Below, piece after piece: positions 24,179-33,989 of a stretch of 54,189 nt of DNA; position 1 is the stretch's first letter, and each line of letters starts with the position of its first letter. The notes beneath the pieces are model-generated. The model saw only the letters and a program-made list of their open reading frames with translations, searched no databases and was not told the DNA's origin. Source of the stretch: CAYWEP01 sp964613075 (GTDB lineage Bacteria; Patescibacteriota; Microgenomatia; Levybacterales; UBA12049); contig CAZTFV010000002.1 in assembly GCA_964613075.1 (NCBI GenBank), positions 1-54,189 on the forward strand, given 5' to 3'. Position numbers and translations under genes: made by a program.

Positions 24179-24859
24179 TTACCTTGAATACTTCCAAAGA
24201 GCAGTAATTAATTTAAACGCATGATGCCAGCGAATATTTTTCCCTTCTTTATGTGAACGAGGGAGGTATGCAATAGGGACTTCTCTTACTTTAAATCCGG
24301 CTCTGACGATCTTTGCAGTCAGTTCTGCTTCTATTTCAAATCCGTTTGTTTCTATCGGTTTTATCTTGTTATAAACTCTTCTTGTCATTACTTTTGCTCC
24401 TGTTATAGAGTCGGTCAGATTCCTTCTGAGAATTATTCTAAATAACGTATTTATAAATACCCCTCCCAAGAAGTATGTTTGGGAAGAATATTTGTTTTTC
24501 TTATTTAATCGTCTCGATCCATACACCACATCTGAAGAGTTATTCAAAATTGGTTCTAATAATACGGGGATATTATCACAACTATATTCCAGATCATCAT
24601 CTTGAATAAGCAAAATATCTCCAGTTGCTTTTTTAAAACCAGTTCTTAAAGCCCCGCCTTTCCCAGTATTTTTTTTGTGATATACATAGATGATTCCTTT
24701 CATCTTTTTAATTCTCTCATAGGAAGTACCTAAAGAAGCATCATTAACAATGATAATTTCTTTTTCGACCTTAGGAACCTTTATTTTCTTTATTTCTTTT
24801 AACAACGAGGTAAGTCTCTGGCTGTTATTATACGAAGGAATAATAATTGATAACTTCAT
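24179..24859 (-). CDS. Family 2 glycosyltransferase (DPM1-like, no membrane helix)
   Basis: 226 aa GT-A protein. It shows SIIIPSYNN, VNDASLGTS, the KNTGKGGALRTGF loop and IQDDDLEY (D87-D89), the pattern of bacterial dolichyl-phosphate mannose synthase-like enzymes that load polyprenyl phosphate with a sugar. GAKVMTRRVY and GFEIEAELTAKIV are further family blocks. It is a single-gene unit on the minus strand, ending 4 nt from the convergent metallophosphoesterase and divergent from the DUF5667 gene. Its partner GT-C is not adjacent, so it may serve several of the GT-C enzymes in the locus (inference). Confidence 0.88.
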   Translation of the reverse strand: MKLSIIIPSYNNSQRLTSLLKEIKKIKVPKVEKEIIIVNDASLGTSYERIKKMKGIIYVYHKKNTGKGGALRTGFKKATGDILLIQDDDLEYSCDNIPVLLEPILNNSSDVVYGSRRLNKKNKYSSQTYFLGGVFINTLFRIILRRNLTDSITGAKVMTRRVYNKIKPIETNGFEIEAELTAKIVRAGFKVREVPIAYLPRSHKEGKNIRWHHAFKLITALWKYSR

Positions 24860-24879
24860 GATTCAATACATATCGGTTG

Positions 24880-24909
24880 TTGACATTTTTCCAAAGCGCC
24901 TGGTATAGT
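24880..24909 (+). promoter_or_regulatory. Promoter (TTGACA-18-TATAGT, with TGG extension) for the DUF5667/SDR operon
   Basis: Consensus -35 TTGACA at 24880-24885, 18-bp spacer, TATAGT at 24904-24909 preceded by TGG (extended -10). The GTG start at 24920 is only 10 nt past the -10, so the predicted leader is about 3-5 nt and cannot hold a Shine-Dalgarno sequence. Confidence 0.75.
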
Positions 24910-24919
24910 AGTTCATATT

Positions 24920-25450
24920 GTGAAACTTGTTTCTGTTTTTATTGCTATTGTACTGTTTTTATTACCCTTTAATGCATTTGCGAAGGAATCTACAACACCT
25001 GAAATTATAGCAAACGATTATATTCTTGCATATCCAGGAATTCTTCCAGATCATTCATTATATTTTCTTAAAAAAATTCGAGATAAAATTACCGTATTCT
25101 TTATCAGCAAACCAGAGAATAAAATCAATTATTATCTATTGCAAACTGACAAAGGAATTCACGCTACTTCCCTTTTGCTCGACAAAGAGAAAGTTGATCT
25201 AGCGAAAGAGACTGCTTTGAAAGCAGAACACAACTTTACTCTTATTACATACGAAATAAAAAAACACAGGTCTATTCTTGATAACGCATTGTATCTCAAG
25301 CTCAAAAAAGCAGTACTCAAACATCAAGAAGTTTTGAAGAAAATAATTCAGACAGTAAACAAAGACGATAAGAAAACATTTGAAACTGTTCTTTATTTCT
25401 CAGCAAAAAATGTGAATGAAATAGAGAATACGCTCCATTCTTCAAGATGA
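24920..25450 (+). CDS. Secreted DUF5667-type protein
   Basis: 176 aa, GTG start fixed by the promoter. Residues 1-21 are a signal peptide (hydrophobic core, AFA-KE cleavage site). The mature part begins with YILAYPGILPDHSLYFLKKIRDKI, the hallmark of DUF5667, a domain common in CPR bacteria and of unknown function. The remainder is a charged helical bundle with no cysteines and no catalytic pattern visible. It is followed after 4 nt by an SDR gene. An extracytoplasmic structural or envelope role is possible. A second, divergent member is at 53570-54097. Confidence 0.8.
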   Translation: MKLVSVFIAIVLFLLPFNAFAKESTTPEIIANDYILAYPGILPDHSLYFLKKIRDKITVFFISKPENKINYYLLQTDKGIHATSLLLDKEKVDLAKETALKAEHNFTLITYEIKKHRSILDNALYLKLKKAVLKHQEVLKKIIQTVNKDDKKTFETVLYFSAKNVNEIENTLHSSR

Positions 25451-25454
25451 AAAA

Positions 25455-26510
25455 ATGGTCAGTAAGAAAAAAATACTTGTAACAGGCGGGTCTGGATTTA
25501 TAGGCAATCATCTCATACGCCTTCTCTTAAACAAAGGTTTTACCGTTGTTAACTTCGATACGATACCTCCTGAAGAATCACAGGAGAATATTACGTATAT
25601 AAAAGGGGACATAGTAGCAAAAAGGGGTCTGGGAAATGTATTTGCAAGATATGGACCCTTTCAGACCGTTTTCCATCTCGCAGCAGCTCTTCCCAACAAG
25701 AAGCTAACAGATGAACTTTTGCTGAGAACGAATCAAAAAGGAACGAGAAATGTCATAACACTTGCAGCAAAACATAAGGTTAAATCATTTGTATTTATAT
25801 CAAGTAATACGGTTTATGGCATTCCTCCCCACAATCCGGTTAGCGAAAATTTTGCAGCAAAACCATTAGAAATATATGGAAAAAGCAAACTATTAGCTGA
25901 GGAAGAAGCCAAAAAATTCTCCAAAGATATCAGCATACAAATTTTTAGATGCCCCGTTGTTTCAGGTATTGGCAGACTGGGATTGCAAGCGATATTATTC
26001 GAGTTCATCTCTGAAAACAAAAACATATACGTCTTAGGAAAAGGAGACAATAAATATCAATTTATTGATGTCGAAGATCTTTGTAGCGCGCTTTTGAAGG
26101 CATCAGAAATGAAAGGGTTTGAGATCTACAATATCGGAGCGGATGAAATTAGAACATTAAGACAGATATATCAGGCAGTTATCAGACATGCCAGAAGCAA
26201 ATCTAACATTGTTTCGATCCCTAAATCGGGAGCGATAAGTATTTTATCATTATTTGATAAATTACATCTTTCACCTCTGGGTGTGTATCAGTATACAATG
26301 ATTAGCAGGTCATTATATCAGGATACGACGAAGATACAGAAAAAACTTAGATGGAGACCAACAAAAACAAATACTGATCTTTTTATACAAAATTATGATT
26401 GGTATATAAAAAACAAACATTCCTTTAAAAAAGTGGGGGAAAGCATATTATCTGACAATAGATCGTTACCGAAGATGGGAATATTAAAGGTATTAAAAAT
26501 CCTTTCTTAA
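25455..26510 (+). CDS. Nucleotide-sugar SDR (NAD-dependent epimerase/dehydratase)
   Basis: 351 aa extended SDR. The NAD motif is TGGSGFIG, HLAAALPN follows, the active site has SSNTVYG with YGKSK, and RCPVVSG and YQFIDVEDLCSAL occupy the usual C-terminal positions. The nucleotide-sugar substrate cannot be read from the sequence. It is the second gene of a two-gene plus-strand unit behind the DUF5667 protein. Its stop codon and that of the convergent small membrane gene share the same TTAA (26507-26510). Confidence 0.8.
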   Translation: MVSKKKILVTGGSGFIGNHLIRLLLNKGFTVVNFDTIPPEESQENITYIKGDIVAKRGLGNVFARYGPFQTVFHLAAALPNKKLTDELLLRTNQKGTRNVITLAAKHKVKSFVFISSNTVYGIPPHNPVSENFAAKPLEIYGKSKLLAEEEAKKFSKDISIQIFRCPVVSGIGRLGLQAILFEFISENKNIYVLGKGDNKYQFIDVEDLCSALLKASEMKGFEIYNIGADEIRTLRQIYQAVIRHARSKSNIVSIPKSGAISILSLFDKLHLSPLGVYQYTMISRSLYQDTTKIQKKLRWRPTKTNTDLFIQNYDWYIKNKHSFKKVGESILSDNRSLPKMGILKVLKILS

Positions 26511-26869
26511 CTTCTTCCTTTTACTTCTTTTACGATTAATGCAATAGTAACGTATGTAAAAAGATAATAAATTATTTCACCCAAAAAATCTGATAACGTC
26601 TTATATCCTATTGTTTCTGCCATGCCGGCAATCACAAACAGAATCACTACCAAAAACAAGATCATAAGGGGTCTAATATTAAAGATGAGAATAAGAATAA
26701 GAAAAATTACTAAGAAAAAAAACGTTTTAGGTACAAGAATGTTTATATATGGCAATTTCATGACGAATAGAACACTTATACTTACGACAATCGCCAAGGT
26801 TATTTTTGCAAGGTTTGCATTCCAAAAATGCATGATCTCCCGTAACAATTTACTAACGCTACTTTTCAT
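26507..26869 (-). CDS. Small membrane protein of unknown function
   Basis: 120 aa, three to four hydrophobic helices (about 20-38, 45-62, 66-84, 98-115), short charged ends, no recognised family. The ATG at 26869 overlaps the end of the large GT-C gene by 11 nt, so it is the last gene of the 27.7 kb minus-strand run. It could be an accessory subunit of the adjacent membrane glycosyltransferase, but there is no direct evidence. Confidence 0.65.
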   Translation of the reverse strand: MKSSVSKLLREIMHFWNANLAKITLAIVVSISVLFVMKLPYINILVPKTFFFLVIFLILILIFNIRPLMILFLVVILFVIAGMAETIGYKTLSDFLGEIIYYLFTYVTIALIVKEVKGRS

Positions 26870-29800
26870 ATTTTCTTCGTGTCAAGAATAGAAGAATAAA
26901 GAATACAAACGAAACCCCTGAAACTATAAATCCTGTGACAAGATTTCTTTGCGGAGTAAATTCGACAACAATCTTGTCCTTTGGGACATCTTGCATGACC
27001 CATGCATTAAAATCACCATTTACCCTGATATGTGACGATTTTCCACTAATAATACTCCATCCTTGATTGTATTTTTGAGACGATATCAAATATCGTAAAC
27101 CGTCGGGGAGACTATTGACGTACCATCGGGAAGGACTATCTTTCCCGTACATTACCGGTTGTAGTGTACTTTTACTGTTTTTATTAATTTTAACAAAGAC
27201 AAGATCTAATTCTGTGTTTGGGATAATTCTTATGTTGTCTATGTAAGCCTCCGGACTTCTAGCATTAACAGACAATGGAATAACAGAAATTTTATCAAGG
27301 ATATCTCCTTCATGATGAAGATAGATTGTATCAAAGCCAGATTTAGAGCCAGAAATTTCTTTTGACTCTGACCATGTATTTCCTGATGAGTTATTTTTAA
27401 AATGCAAGGTAAACACATATGCATTATCGTTCTCTATCACATAATTATATGCAAGGTTAAAAGAATATCTTGACTCGTTTATGGCAACTGTACGTGATTG
27501 GCCGTTTAACAAAAGCGTATCTGCCAACTGATTCTCTTTTCTCACCACCTTAAGGAATCCTACTTCTTGCGGTTTTTCTATTTTTGCAATTGATACCCAA
27601 TCATTTTGGGATTCTTGCTGCAAATTGGACGGAGCGCTATCAATTAACGCTTGGTTATCAAGGTAAAGAGACTGTATTGTAGGTAATGTATCCTTATGAA
27701 CAAAAATTTCATATTGTCCTTTCGTAGAAAAATCTACCGAATAAATTTGACAAAAAAAGACACATTCTACTGTCCTGTTGCTTATTTTTGTTACAAATGC
27801 TTTTAGATCCCGAATTTTCATGATTATTAACACGTTCTTACCAATATAGGACCGAGACAAATTCACCATCCTTCCCTCATATACATTCAGATAGTCCATT
27901 ACAGTAAAATACTGTTGCATACTTGATGAATCACGACTATCACTTATTGCCAAAAGACCGTGTAACGCATCAAGACTTTCAAGAATTTTTTCAACTTGAT
28001 CGTCAACGCCGGACTTATCATCTCTTTCCAGATAAGCGAGCTCATGGATATATTTTGCAGTACTGCCAAGGTAATAATTAATTATCTGAGCGTTATCTTC
28101 TAAGTGTTTTTTCTCTTGATTCCGTTTCCACTCTACCAGTGGATACAAGAATGAATCAGGATACACACGGGGAATAGACTTTTGCATAATCATATCACCC
28201 TGAGAAGCAGTATCTATGAGACTGGGGAGGATAATGACTTTTTGTATATCTAATGTGTCTTCATATAGAGCATTCTTTTTGTCGCCGGCGATAATAAACG
28301 CATTCTGAGCGAAATCTATTTCTCTATTAATCTGGTTTTTATCTCCCACAAATTCTACCATGGTATTGACGGTAAAAAATCGCGAAGGTTTGTACTCCAA
28401 GATTCTATAGAGATCCCATTTGCCAAATGATTGAACATGCGAAATTGAGATATTGTTCTCAAGGGCTTTTCTAATTTTGACAGGATTAGTGGTTTCTCTT
28501 CCTTTGTAATTATAAAATGTATCTTGCTTTAAAAGAATATATTCAATATCAAGAAGGGTGCTTAGTTGCGTAATTTTCTTGTTGTTTCCCTCAACAAGCG
28601 CTTTATGAAGTTCTGAAATCATATTGCTTACTACCGGATCTCCTGTCTGCCCTTCCACAAAGCTAAGTGATGAGATCATGCTTTGCAGAGAATCCAGGCT
28701 CCAATAACCCCATGTATATGCGTCAGCATTGAATGTTTTCTCTAACTGAGGGGCAAGCAATATTCTTCCATTGACTGTGTGCTTATTTTCCTCCGACCAT
28801 TTCTTGAAATCAAAAACATACCCTGGAATGTGCACGAGAGTGGAAAAATCCTTATCCCACTTAAAAAATGCCGAGGAAAAATATGGAAAGTGGTAAGCAA
28901 GAATTGTAAAAATAACAACAATGATATAAGCACCGTAAGCAATACGCAGACGAGTTTTATTTCTTAACCAAACACCGATTTGATAGAGCGTAAAAGCTGC
29001 AAGAACAGAAAAACCAAACCATACAAGAGGCCCAAATTTATAAAATGGTGTTCTAAAAATAGCGAAACCTGGCACGTGCTGGAATAGCGTTTTATATAGC
29101 CATCCTAGGGGAGGATGGGACCCCGAGGTAAAAAATGCTCCAACGAGAATAAATACGTAAAACAGAAGTACAAACCGTCGTTGCAGTGATGTTTTTGCAA
29201 ATAAATATGAAGAGGCAGCCAGTATAGGAAATATAAAACTTGCAAACACTAATATCTCATTATTTCTAAAATATTGCGCGTATGGATGGGAGGGGTTATC
29301 ATACCAAGAGGGGAATCCTTGAAGACGAAAAATATTGATAAAACTTGATCCGGCAGCGACAACTTCCAGCCATTTTATTGCACTCCCCAAGCCCCCTACC
29401 CTTTCAACATATTCAGAGTAAGACTCGATGATGGAAAATCCGTATGGGTACATCCAAAAAGCTGATACCAATGCAAACCCTAAAAAATAGAGCAATGTAA
29501 ACGTTATAAATGTAAAGATTAGTCTCTTCCTTTTATTATCTACCGCCAAAAAAAATAAAAATGTTATTCCCCACACAAGGAGCAGAGGGGCGTATAATGG
29601 CGGTGATCCTCCCCCATTTAATAAAGCAGACGCAAAAATAAGCAAGATAACTAACGGATATGATACTTTTTTATCAATAAGGGTTTTAAATAAAACTGCA
29701 AAAAAAATAGGAACTATTATTTGAGTGCTAAAACGTGTTCTCCAAAATACTCCCCATCCTTGCAGATTAAAAAAATTGATTGCATACAGTACTGCTGCAA

Positions 29801-30182
29801 AAACGAAGAACACAATACTTTTTGTATCTTTGTTATAAAAATACGAAAAGTATATGATAAGAAAAGGAGAAAGAAGTAATACGTACCAGAAAATAACCAA
29901 AACAAATTGATTTAGATATAAATTCCTTGAAATACTTTCAAGGATGAATTCTGGCAAATGTATTGGAATAGCACCAGGATTGACGTACTTGGAACCTCCA
30001 AAATTAATTGTGTCAGACCAGACGTAAAATAATGAAGCAAAAAAATCTTTGCTATTTAGCCTGTATCCAACATCATGTCCCAAAATTAATTTACCATCTA
30101 AGTTCCATGAGAAAACAATGACAGTTATTATAAATAAAATAAAAAGAATCGGGAATACAATGTATTGTATTTTTTTAAGCAT
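26859..30182 (-). CDS. Very large GT-C-like membrane protein (AftD/YfhO-like)
   Basis: 1107 aa. There is one N-terminal helix (8-28), then an outer loop with GHDVGY (35-40), about eleven more helices up to ~440, a soluble domain of ~640 residues, and a final helix at ~1083-1102. The late-loop motif PGFAIFRTPFYKF (about 371-383) parallels FRDPTKW of the protein at 313-2388, marking them as distant paralogs. The last outer segment (SQKYNQGWSI, VNGDFNAW) is the beta-rich C-terminal pattern of YfhO-like proteins. It probably transfers sugars on the outer face. Its size is far above the usual GT-C, and the large external domain may bind the acceptor polymer (inference). Confidence 0.72.
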   Translation of the reverse strand: MLKKIQYIVFPILFILFIITVIVFSWNLDGKLILGHDVGYRLNSKDFFASLFYVWSDTINFGGSKYVNPGAIPIHLPEFILESISRNLYLNQFVLVIFWYVLLLSPFLIIYFSYFYNKDTKSIVFFVFAAVLYAINFFNLQGWGVFWRTRFSTQIIVPIFFAVLFKTLIDKKVSYPLVILLIFASALLNGGGSPPLYAPLLLVWGITFLFFLAVDNKRKRLIFTFITFTLLYFLGFALVSAFWMYPYGFSIIESYSEYVERVGGLGSAIKWLEVVAAGSSFINIFRLQGFPSWYDNPSHPYAQYFRNNEILVFASFIFPILAASSYLFAKTSLQRRFVLLFYVFILVGAFFTSGSHPPLGWLYKTLFQHVPGFAIFRTPFYKFGPLVWFGFSVLAAFTLYQIGVWLRNKTRLRIAYGAYIIVVIFTILAYHFPYFSSAFFKWDKDFSTLVHIPGYVFDFKKWSEENKHTVNGRILLAPQLEKTFNADAYTWGYWSLDSLQSMISSLSFVEGQTGDPVVSNMISELHKALVEGNNKKITQLSTLLDIEYILLKQDTFYNYKGRETTNPVKIRKALENNISISHVQSFGKWDLYRILEYKPSRFFTVNTMVEFVGDKNQINREIDFAQNAFIIAGDKKNALYEDTLDIQKVIILPSLIDTASQGDMIMQKSIPRVYPDSFLYPLVEWKRNQEKKHLEDNAQIINYYLGSTAKYIHELAYLERDDKSGVDDQVEKILESLDALHGLLAISDSRDSSSMQQYFTVMDYLNVYEGRMVNLSRSYIGKNVLIIMKIRDLKAFVTKISNRTVECVFFCQIYSVDFSTKGQYEIFVHKDTLPTIQSLYLDNQALIDSAPSNLQQESQNDWVSIAKIEKPQEVGFLKVVRKENQLADTLLLNGQSRTVAINESRYSFNLAYNYVIENDNAYVFTLHFKNNSSGNTWSESKEISGSKSGFDTIYLHHEGDILDKISVIPLSVNARSPEAYIDNIRIIPNTELDLVFVKINKNSKSTLQPVMYGKDSPSRWYVNSLPDGLRYLISSQKYNQGWSIISGKSSHIRVNGDFNAWVMQDVPKDKIVVEFTPQRNLVTGFIVSGVSFVFFILLFLTRRKYEK

Positions 30183-31188
30183 TCTTTACAAGGTATAAAT
30201 GCAAATTGGGATGGGAGTATAACGGGCTATTCTCATTAGAAAATTCTTTAATTAATTCATCAATACTGGCAAATTTTGACAGAAATCCTAAGGAATCTCC
30301 TCCTTTCTCCAACACCCATAGTTTATTCAGGAACCTCGTCATGAATCTTGGAACTCCAGTGAAAAAATATAGTGGATAGCAAGAAACCGCATATTCCAAC
30401 TCAAATCCAAGATCTTTTACTACCTTTAAAAACTCCACTGTCTTCCCTTTTTTTAATAACTGAGGATGAAATTCCATAATAATAAATGCGTTCCTAAGCT
30501 CCCGAAAGATGTCTTTGTTACCGGTCATAATTTGATATTCATACCCTTCAATATCCCAGCGAAAAAGAACTCTTTTACGTTTAATTGAGTATTTATCAAA
30601 TAATGTTCGGAGAGAATACATATCCACTTTTTCTGTAGAGAATTCTTTAATTGAAGATACATTATCTATACCTTCCAAATGGGAAAGGTTTTTTTCTCTC
30701 GGAACAATAACATTGATTTTCTTATCTCTATCACCAACAGCTGCCTTGATAAGAATAGAATTGTTAATCTCGTGTAACTCAGCGTTCTTTTTTAATATTG
30801 CAAAATTATCTGATACTGGTTCCACCCCAATAATTTTTACATTCTTTTTAAGCTTGTTTTTAAAAACAACGTGAGATAACAAGAAATAATACCCTATATT
30901 TGCCCCAATCTCAAATACAGTATCAATAGATTTCCCGTATTTGGTTAAGAATTTAATAAAAAATAGTACATTTGGATATTCCCTCACCCGAGCACTGTAT
31001 AAATCTTGAGAAATCCCGTTATCATTGAGGTCGACCAGCATGTCGTATTTTATCTTTCCTATTGCAATCGTTATTCTTTGCACTGGATTAATAATTTTTG
31101 CAATGAATATTTTTGGTTTGTTTCGTAATATATAGAAAGTGATATAAAATAACCCTCGCAATCCACGGATTGCATGTTGCTTAATCAT
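30175..31188 (-). CDS. FkbM-family methyltransferase
   Basis: 337 aa. The SAM site is VFEIGANIGYY, followed by GVEPVSDNFAILKKN, and the FkbM signature is FRWDIEGYEYQIM in place of the common KIDVEGxE. FkbM enzymes O-methylate sugars and polyketides. The N-terminal ~95 residues carry a hydrophobic patch but no clear signal. Its start is 3 nt after the GT2 stop and its end overlaps the GT-C start by 8 nt. It likely methylates a sugar of the glycan built by these neighbours. Confidence 0.85.
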   Translation of the reverse strand: MIKQHAIRGLRGLFYITFYILRNKPKIFIAKIINPVQRITIAIGKIKYDMLVDLNDNGISQDLYSARVREYPNVLFFIKFLTKYGKSIDTVFEIGANIGYYFLLSHVVFKNKLKKNVKIIGVEPVSDNFAILKKNAELHEINNSILIKAAVGDRDKKINVIVPREKNLSHLEGIDNVSSIKEFSTEKVDMYSLRTLFDKYSIKRKRVLFRWDIEGYEYQIMTGNKDIFRELRNAFIIMEFHPQLLKKGKTVEFLKVVKDLGFELEYAVSCYPLYFFTGVPRFMTRFLNKLWVLEKGGDSLGFLSKFASIDELIKEFSNENSPLYSHPNLHLYLVKNA

Positions 31189-31191
31189 ACA

Positions 31192-32232
31192 TTATATGAG
31201 TTCTTCTTCTCCCGGGTTTGATAATAACCGAATGTAATAACGCCAAGGCATATGCTTAGATAGCCGTGAGAGGTACTCTCTGTCACGAATCTTTCGGTTG
31301 TTTTTTTGAATGAATTTGCGTTTTTGCATTGTACCATAGACATGAAAGACATTCCAGATAATTGCACGAATAATGCCCCAAGACAAATCTATTCTCAACT
31401 TTACAAGGTAGTAACATATGAGCAAAAAGTAAATAAGCAGGTAATGGGTAAGAAATTTTATTGCATAGATAAATTCGAAATTCTTAATCACACTAGTAAT
31501 CCTATTTTTGAATGCATGGAAAAAAATGAACGATTCTTTTCGTTTTTTTGCTGTTTGTCCTCCCTTGTGAAAAATTAACGCATCAGGTATATACAATATG
31601 CTATATCCGGCCATCAGGACACGCTGACAAAAGTCAGTTTCTTCATAGTAAGCAAAAAAATCATCATCAAAGAGACCGACTTCATCAATCACGCTCCTGC
31701 GAATAAGCACGCAGGCTCCATTGGCGGAGAATATTTGTGTTTGTTTGTTGTAATCATTCGCATTTGGATTCTTCCCAAATCCAAAGTAGTAGAGAAATCC
31801 AATATTTGTAAAAAGAGCGCCGCCAGACTGTAATTTTCCTGTATCTGTAAAAATTATTTTTGGTTGTACAATACCTATCAATTTATTACGATTGATTTCA
31901 TGAACAAGTACACGTAAGAACGAGGGAGTCACTTTTGTGTCATTGTTGAGAAGCAAAACAAACTCACCTGCAGTATGTGGAAGGGCGATATTATTCCCCT
32001 CTGCAAATCCTACATTCCTTTTGTTCTTGACTATCTTCAATATAATGCGAGGGAATTCTTTCCTAAAGTCATTTATTACCAATAACGAATTGTCATGTGA
32101 CGCATTATCAACGACTATCACTTCAAATTTTTGGTAGGTAACTCTTGCAAGCGATTTCAAGCAGCCTTTAAGAATCTCTCCGCCGTTGTAATTGACAATA
32201 ACTATCGAAACCAACTGAGATCGGTATTTCAC
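31192..32232 (-). CDS. Family 2 glycosyltransferase (rhamnosyltransferase-like)
   Basis: 346 aa, GTG start overlapping the previous stop (GTGA). GT2 motifs are SIVIVNYNGG, VDNASHDNS, NVGFAEGNN and LLNNDTKV (metal-binding NND), with GACVLIRRSV and DDFFAYYEETDFCQR, a typical acceptor-site block of WsaF/RfbN-like rhamnosyl- and related transferases. One hydrophobic C-terminal segment (about 250-270) suggests membrane association. The dTDP-rhamnose gene rfbC at the left edge makes rhamnose a reasonable donor, but this is inferred. Confidence 0.88.
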   Translation of the reverse strand: MKYRSQLVSIVIVNYNGGEILKGCLKSLARVTYQKFEVIVVDNASHDNSLLVINDFRKEFPRIILKIVKNKRNVGFAEGNNIALPHTAGEFVLLLNNDTKVTPSFLRVLVHEINRNKLIGIVQPKIIFTDTGKLQSGGALFTNIGFLYYFGFGKNPNANDYNKQTQIFSANGACVLIRRSVIDEVGLFDDDFFAYYEETDFCQRVLMAGYSILYIPDALIFHKGGQTAKKRKESFIFFHAFKNRITSVIKNFEFIYAIKFLTHYLLIYFLLICYYLVKLRIDLSWGIIRAIIWNVFHVYGTMQKRKFIQKNNRKIRDREYLSRLSKHMPWRYYIRLLSNPGEEELI

Positions 32233-33989
32233 AGAGACTGTAATTCCTCCATTCCCTGCTTGATTTCTTTTCCATACTCTGGAGAAAATTGTATCATAGC
32301 TTCTCCTAATCTAAAGATTTCTTCTGGGCTGAATTTTTTCTCCTTTTTGTAAATGAAAATTGAGGAATTATCTTCTGGAACTTTTACCGCACGTATCTTT
32401 TTAAACCCCGGGAGTGCGAAGTGCTCTGAATGGTAAAATGCATTAAATTGATCAAACATAAATACTATCTCATCACTACTATAGCGATATGTGTCAATTG
32501 GCTTTTGATCCTTAATCAGAATAAAATCTGCACTTTCAACTCGCTCGAAAAACTTCGAAAAATCATTTTTTGAGAGATTTCTCAAAAATATAATGTTGAT
32601 ATCATCCCTTCTTTCATATGATGAGATTGAAGTAATACCGTTTTCAATATCATATACCGAGAACGTTGCAAGAATAATAATTTTTTTATTTTTATCAACA
32701 CGATTTTCAAGAATTGTTTCAATGAGTAATCGGGCATTCGTATGTTCTTCACGAGGCGGCCACACGACAGGTGTCATATATATACGGACCGGGTAATTAA
32801 TAATATGAGGTAGAGTAATGCTGGCAAGACCCTCTCCTCCCATTGGTCCGACAGCCCAACTTGCTCCAAAAAAATTCAGGAGAGAAAGAATCAGTGTAAT
32901 AAGTATCAATATACTCTTGAATTTAATCCTGTGTATGTGGTCAAAAGTAACAGCTGAAATAATTGCAACTGCAGGATATAACGGCACAATAAAACGGTCT
33001 TGCTTAAAAACAGACCCGAAGGTAAGAAAGAGAAATGGGATGACAAGCGCAAGCACTAAAAAAAGATATCTCTTCCAAAATCGTAAACACAGAAAAAATC
33101 CTATACAAAAAAGTATAAAGAAAAATACTGTTTGCTGAGCGAGAATGTCTACATAAAACATTACTGATGAAATCGAGAATGTATTTCTCAGTTCTTGTGT
33201 CAAATGACTTACTTTCCCTACCCAAATGGGAGAATGTGTCATATTTCCTCTAATATACTCAATAAAATAGGTCCATTTTGGAATATAATAAAAAACAAGC
33301 ATAGGAACTAAACCAAACAAAAACATAATAATAAACTTTTTTAAAATCGTTGTCTTTCTTTTTCTATAATTTTCAATAGCTGAACTGACTAATGAATAAC
33401 CAAGCGGTCCTACAATAAAAAGTGGAACCATCCACCGAACGAGTGTTCCGGCAGCAAATGACAGAGAAAATAAAATAGTTTTCTTATAGTTTTCCAAGTT
33501 TTTAGATGAAGCCAAAAAATAGAGTGTAAGCGTTACAAAAAAAGAAGTTGCTGTCTCACTATATAAAAAATGGAGATAAAATAATGGGAATCCGTAGAAA
33601 GCGAAAATAACCGACCCGATTAAACTTGCAATTTTACTGACGAACTGCCTTGCAAGTAAGTAGGTCATTATAATTGTTCCACAATAAAAAACGACATTAA
33701 TAATGAGCAATAATTTGTATGAATAGTTCGTGCCAAAAATAAGCAAGAAAATAGATAATACGAATGGATAGAGTAATTGTCTGTATGTACTTATACCGAT
33801 AATATCAGCTGGTGCGCTGGCAAGTTGATTTTTTAATATGTCGTGTATTTGGAGTGCCAAAGATAAGTATGAATGTTCGTCGTCTTGAGGAAATTGGGCT
33901 GTTTTAGTAACGTATACTACGTGACTGACTAAGATAATTACAAGAACAAAACCAAGAATAATTTGCTGCCAATATTTTTTATTTTTCAC
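32229..33989 (-). CDS. GT39-like membrane glycosyltransferase
   Basis: 586 aa from the GTG at 33989, which is preceded by GGAGAGGAG at good spacing. A GTG at 34004 would add five residues and sit before that ribosome site. About eleven membrane segments. The first outer loop has FPQDDEHSY (D36, D37, E38), the acidic catalytic loop of PMT_2-type GT-C enzymes, and QDRFIVPLYPAVAI (about 330) is the late R-x-x-P-x-YP motif. A soluble ~200-residue C-terminus follows. It overlaps the previous gene by 11 nt and the next by 4 nt. Confidence 0.8.
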   Translation of the reverse strand: MKNKKYWQQIILGFVLVIILVSHVVYVTKTAQFPQDDEHSYLSLALQIHDILKNQLASAPADIIGISTYRQLLYPFVLSIFLLIFGTNYSYKLLLIINVVFYCGTIIMTYLLARQFVSKIASLIGSVIFAFYGFPLFYLHFLYSETATSFFVTLTLYFLASSKNLENYKKTILFSLSFAAGTLVRWMVPLFIVGPLGYSLVSSAIENYRKRKTTILKKFIIMFLFGLVPMLVFYYIPKWTYFIEYIRGNMTHSPIWVGKVSHLTQELRNTFSISSVMFYVDILAQQTVFFFILFCIGFFLCLRFWKRYLFLVLALVIPFLFLTFGSVFKQDRFIVPLYPAVAIISAVTFDHIHRIKFKSILILITLILSLLNFFGASWAVGPMGGEGLASITLPHIINYPVRIYMTPVVWPPREEHTNARLLIETILENRVDKNKKIIILATFSVYDIENGITSISSYERRDDINIIFLRNLSKNDFSKFFERVESADFILIKDQKPIDTYRYSSDEIVFMFDQFNAFYHSEHFALPGFKKIRAVKVPEDNSSIFIYKKEKKFSPEEIFRLGEAMIQFSPEYGKEIKQGMEELQSL

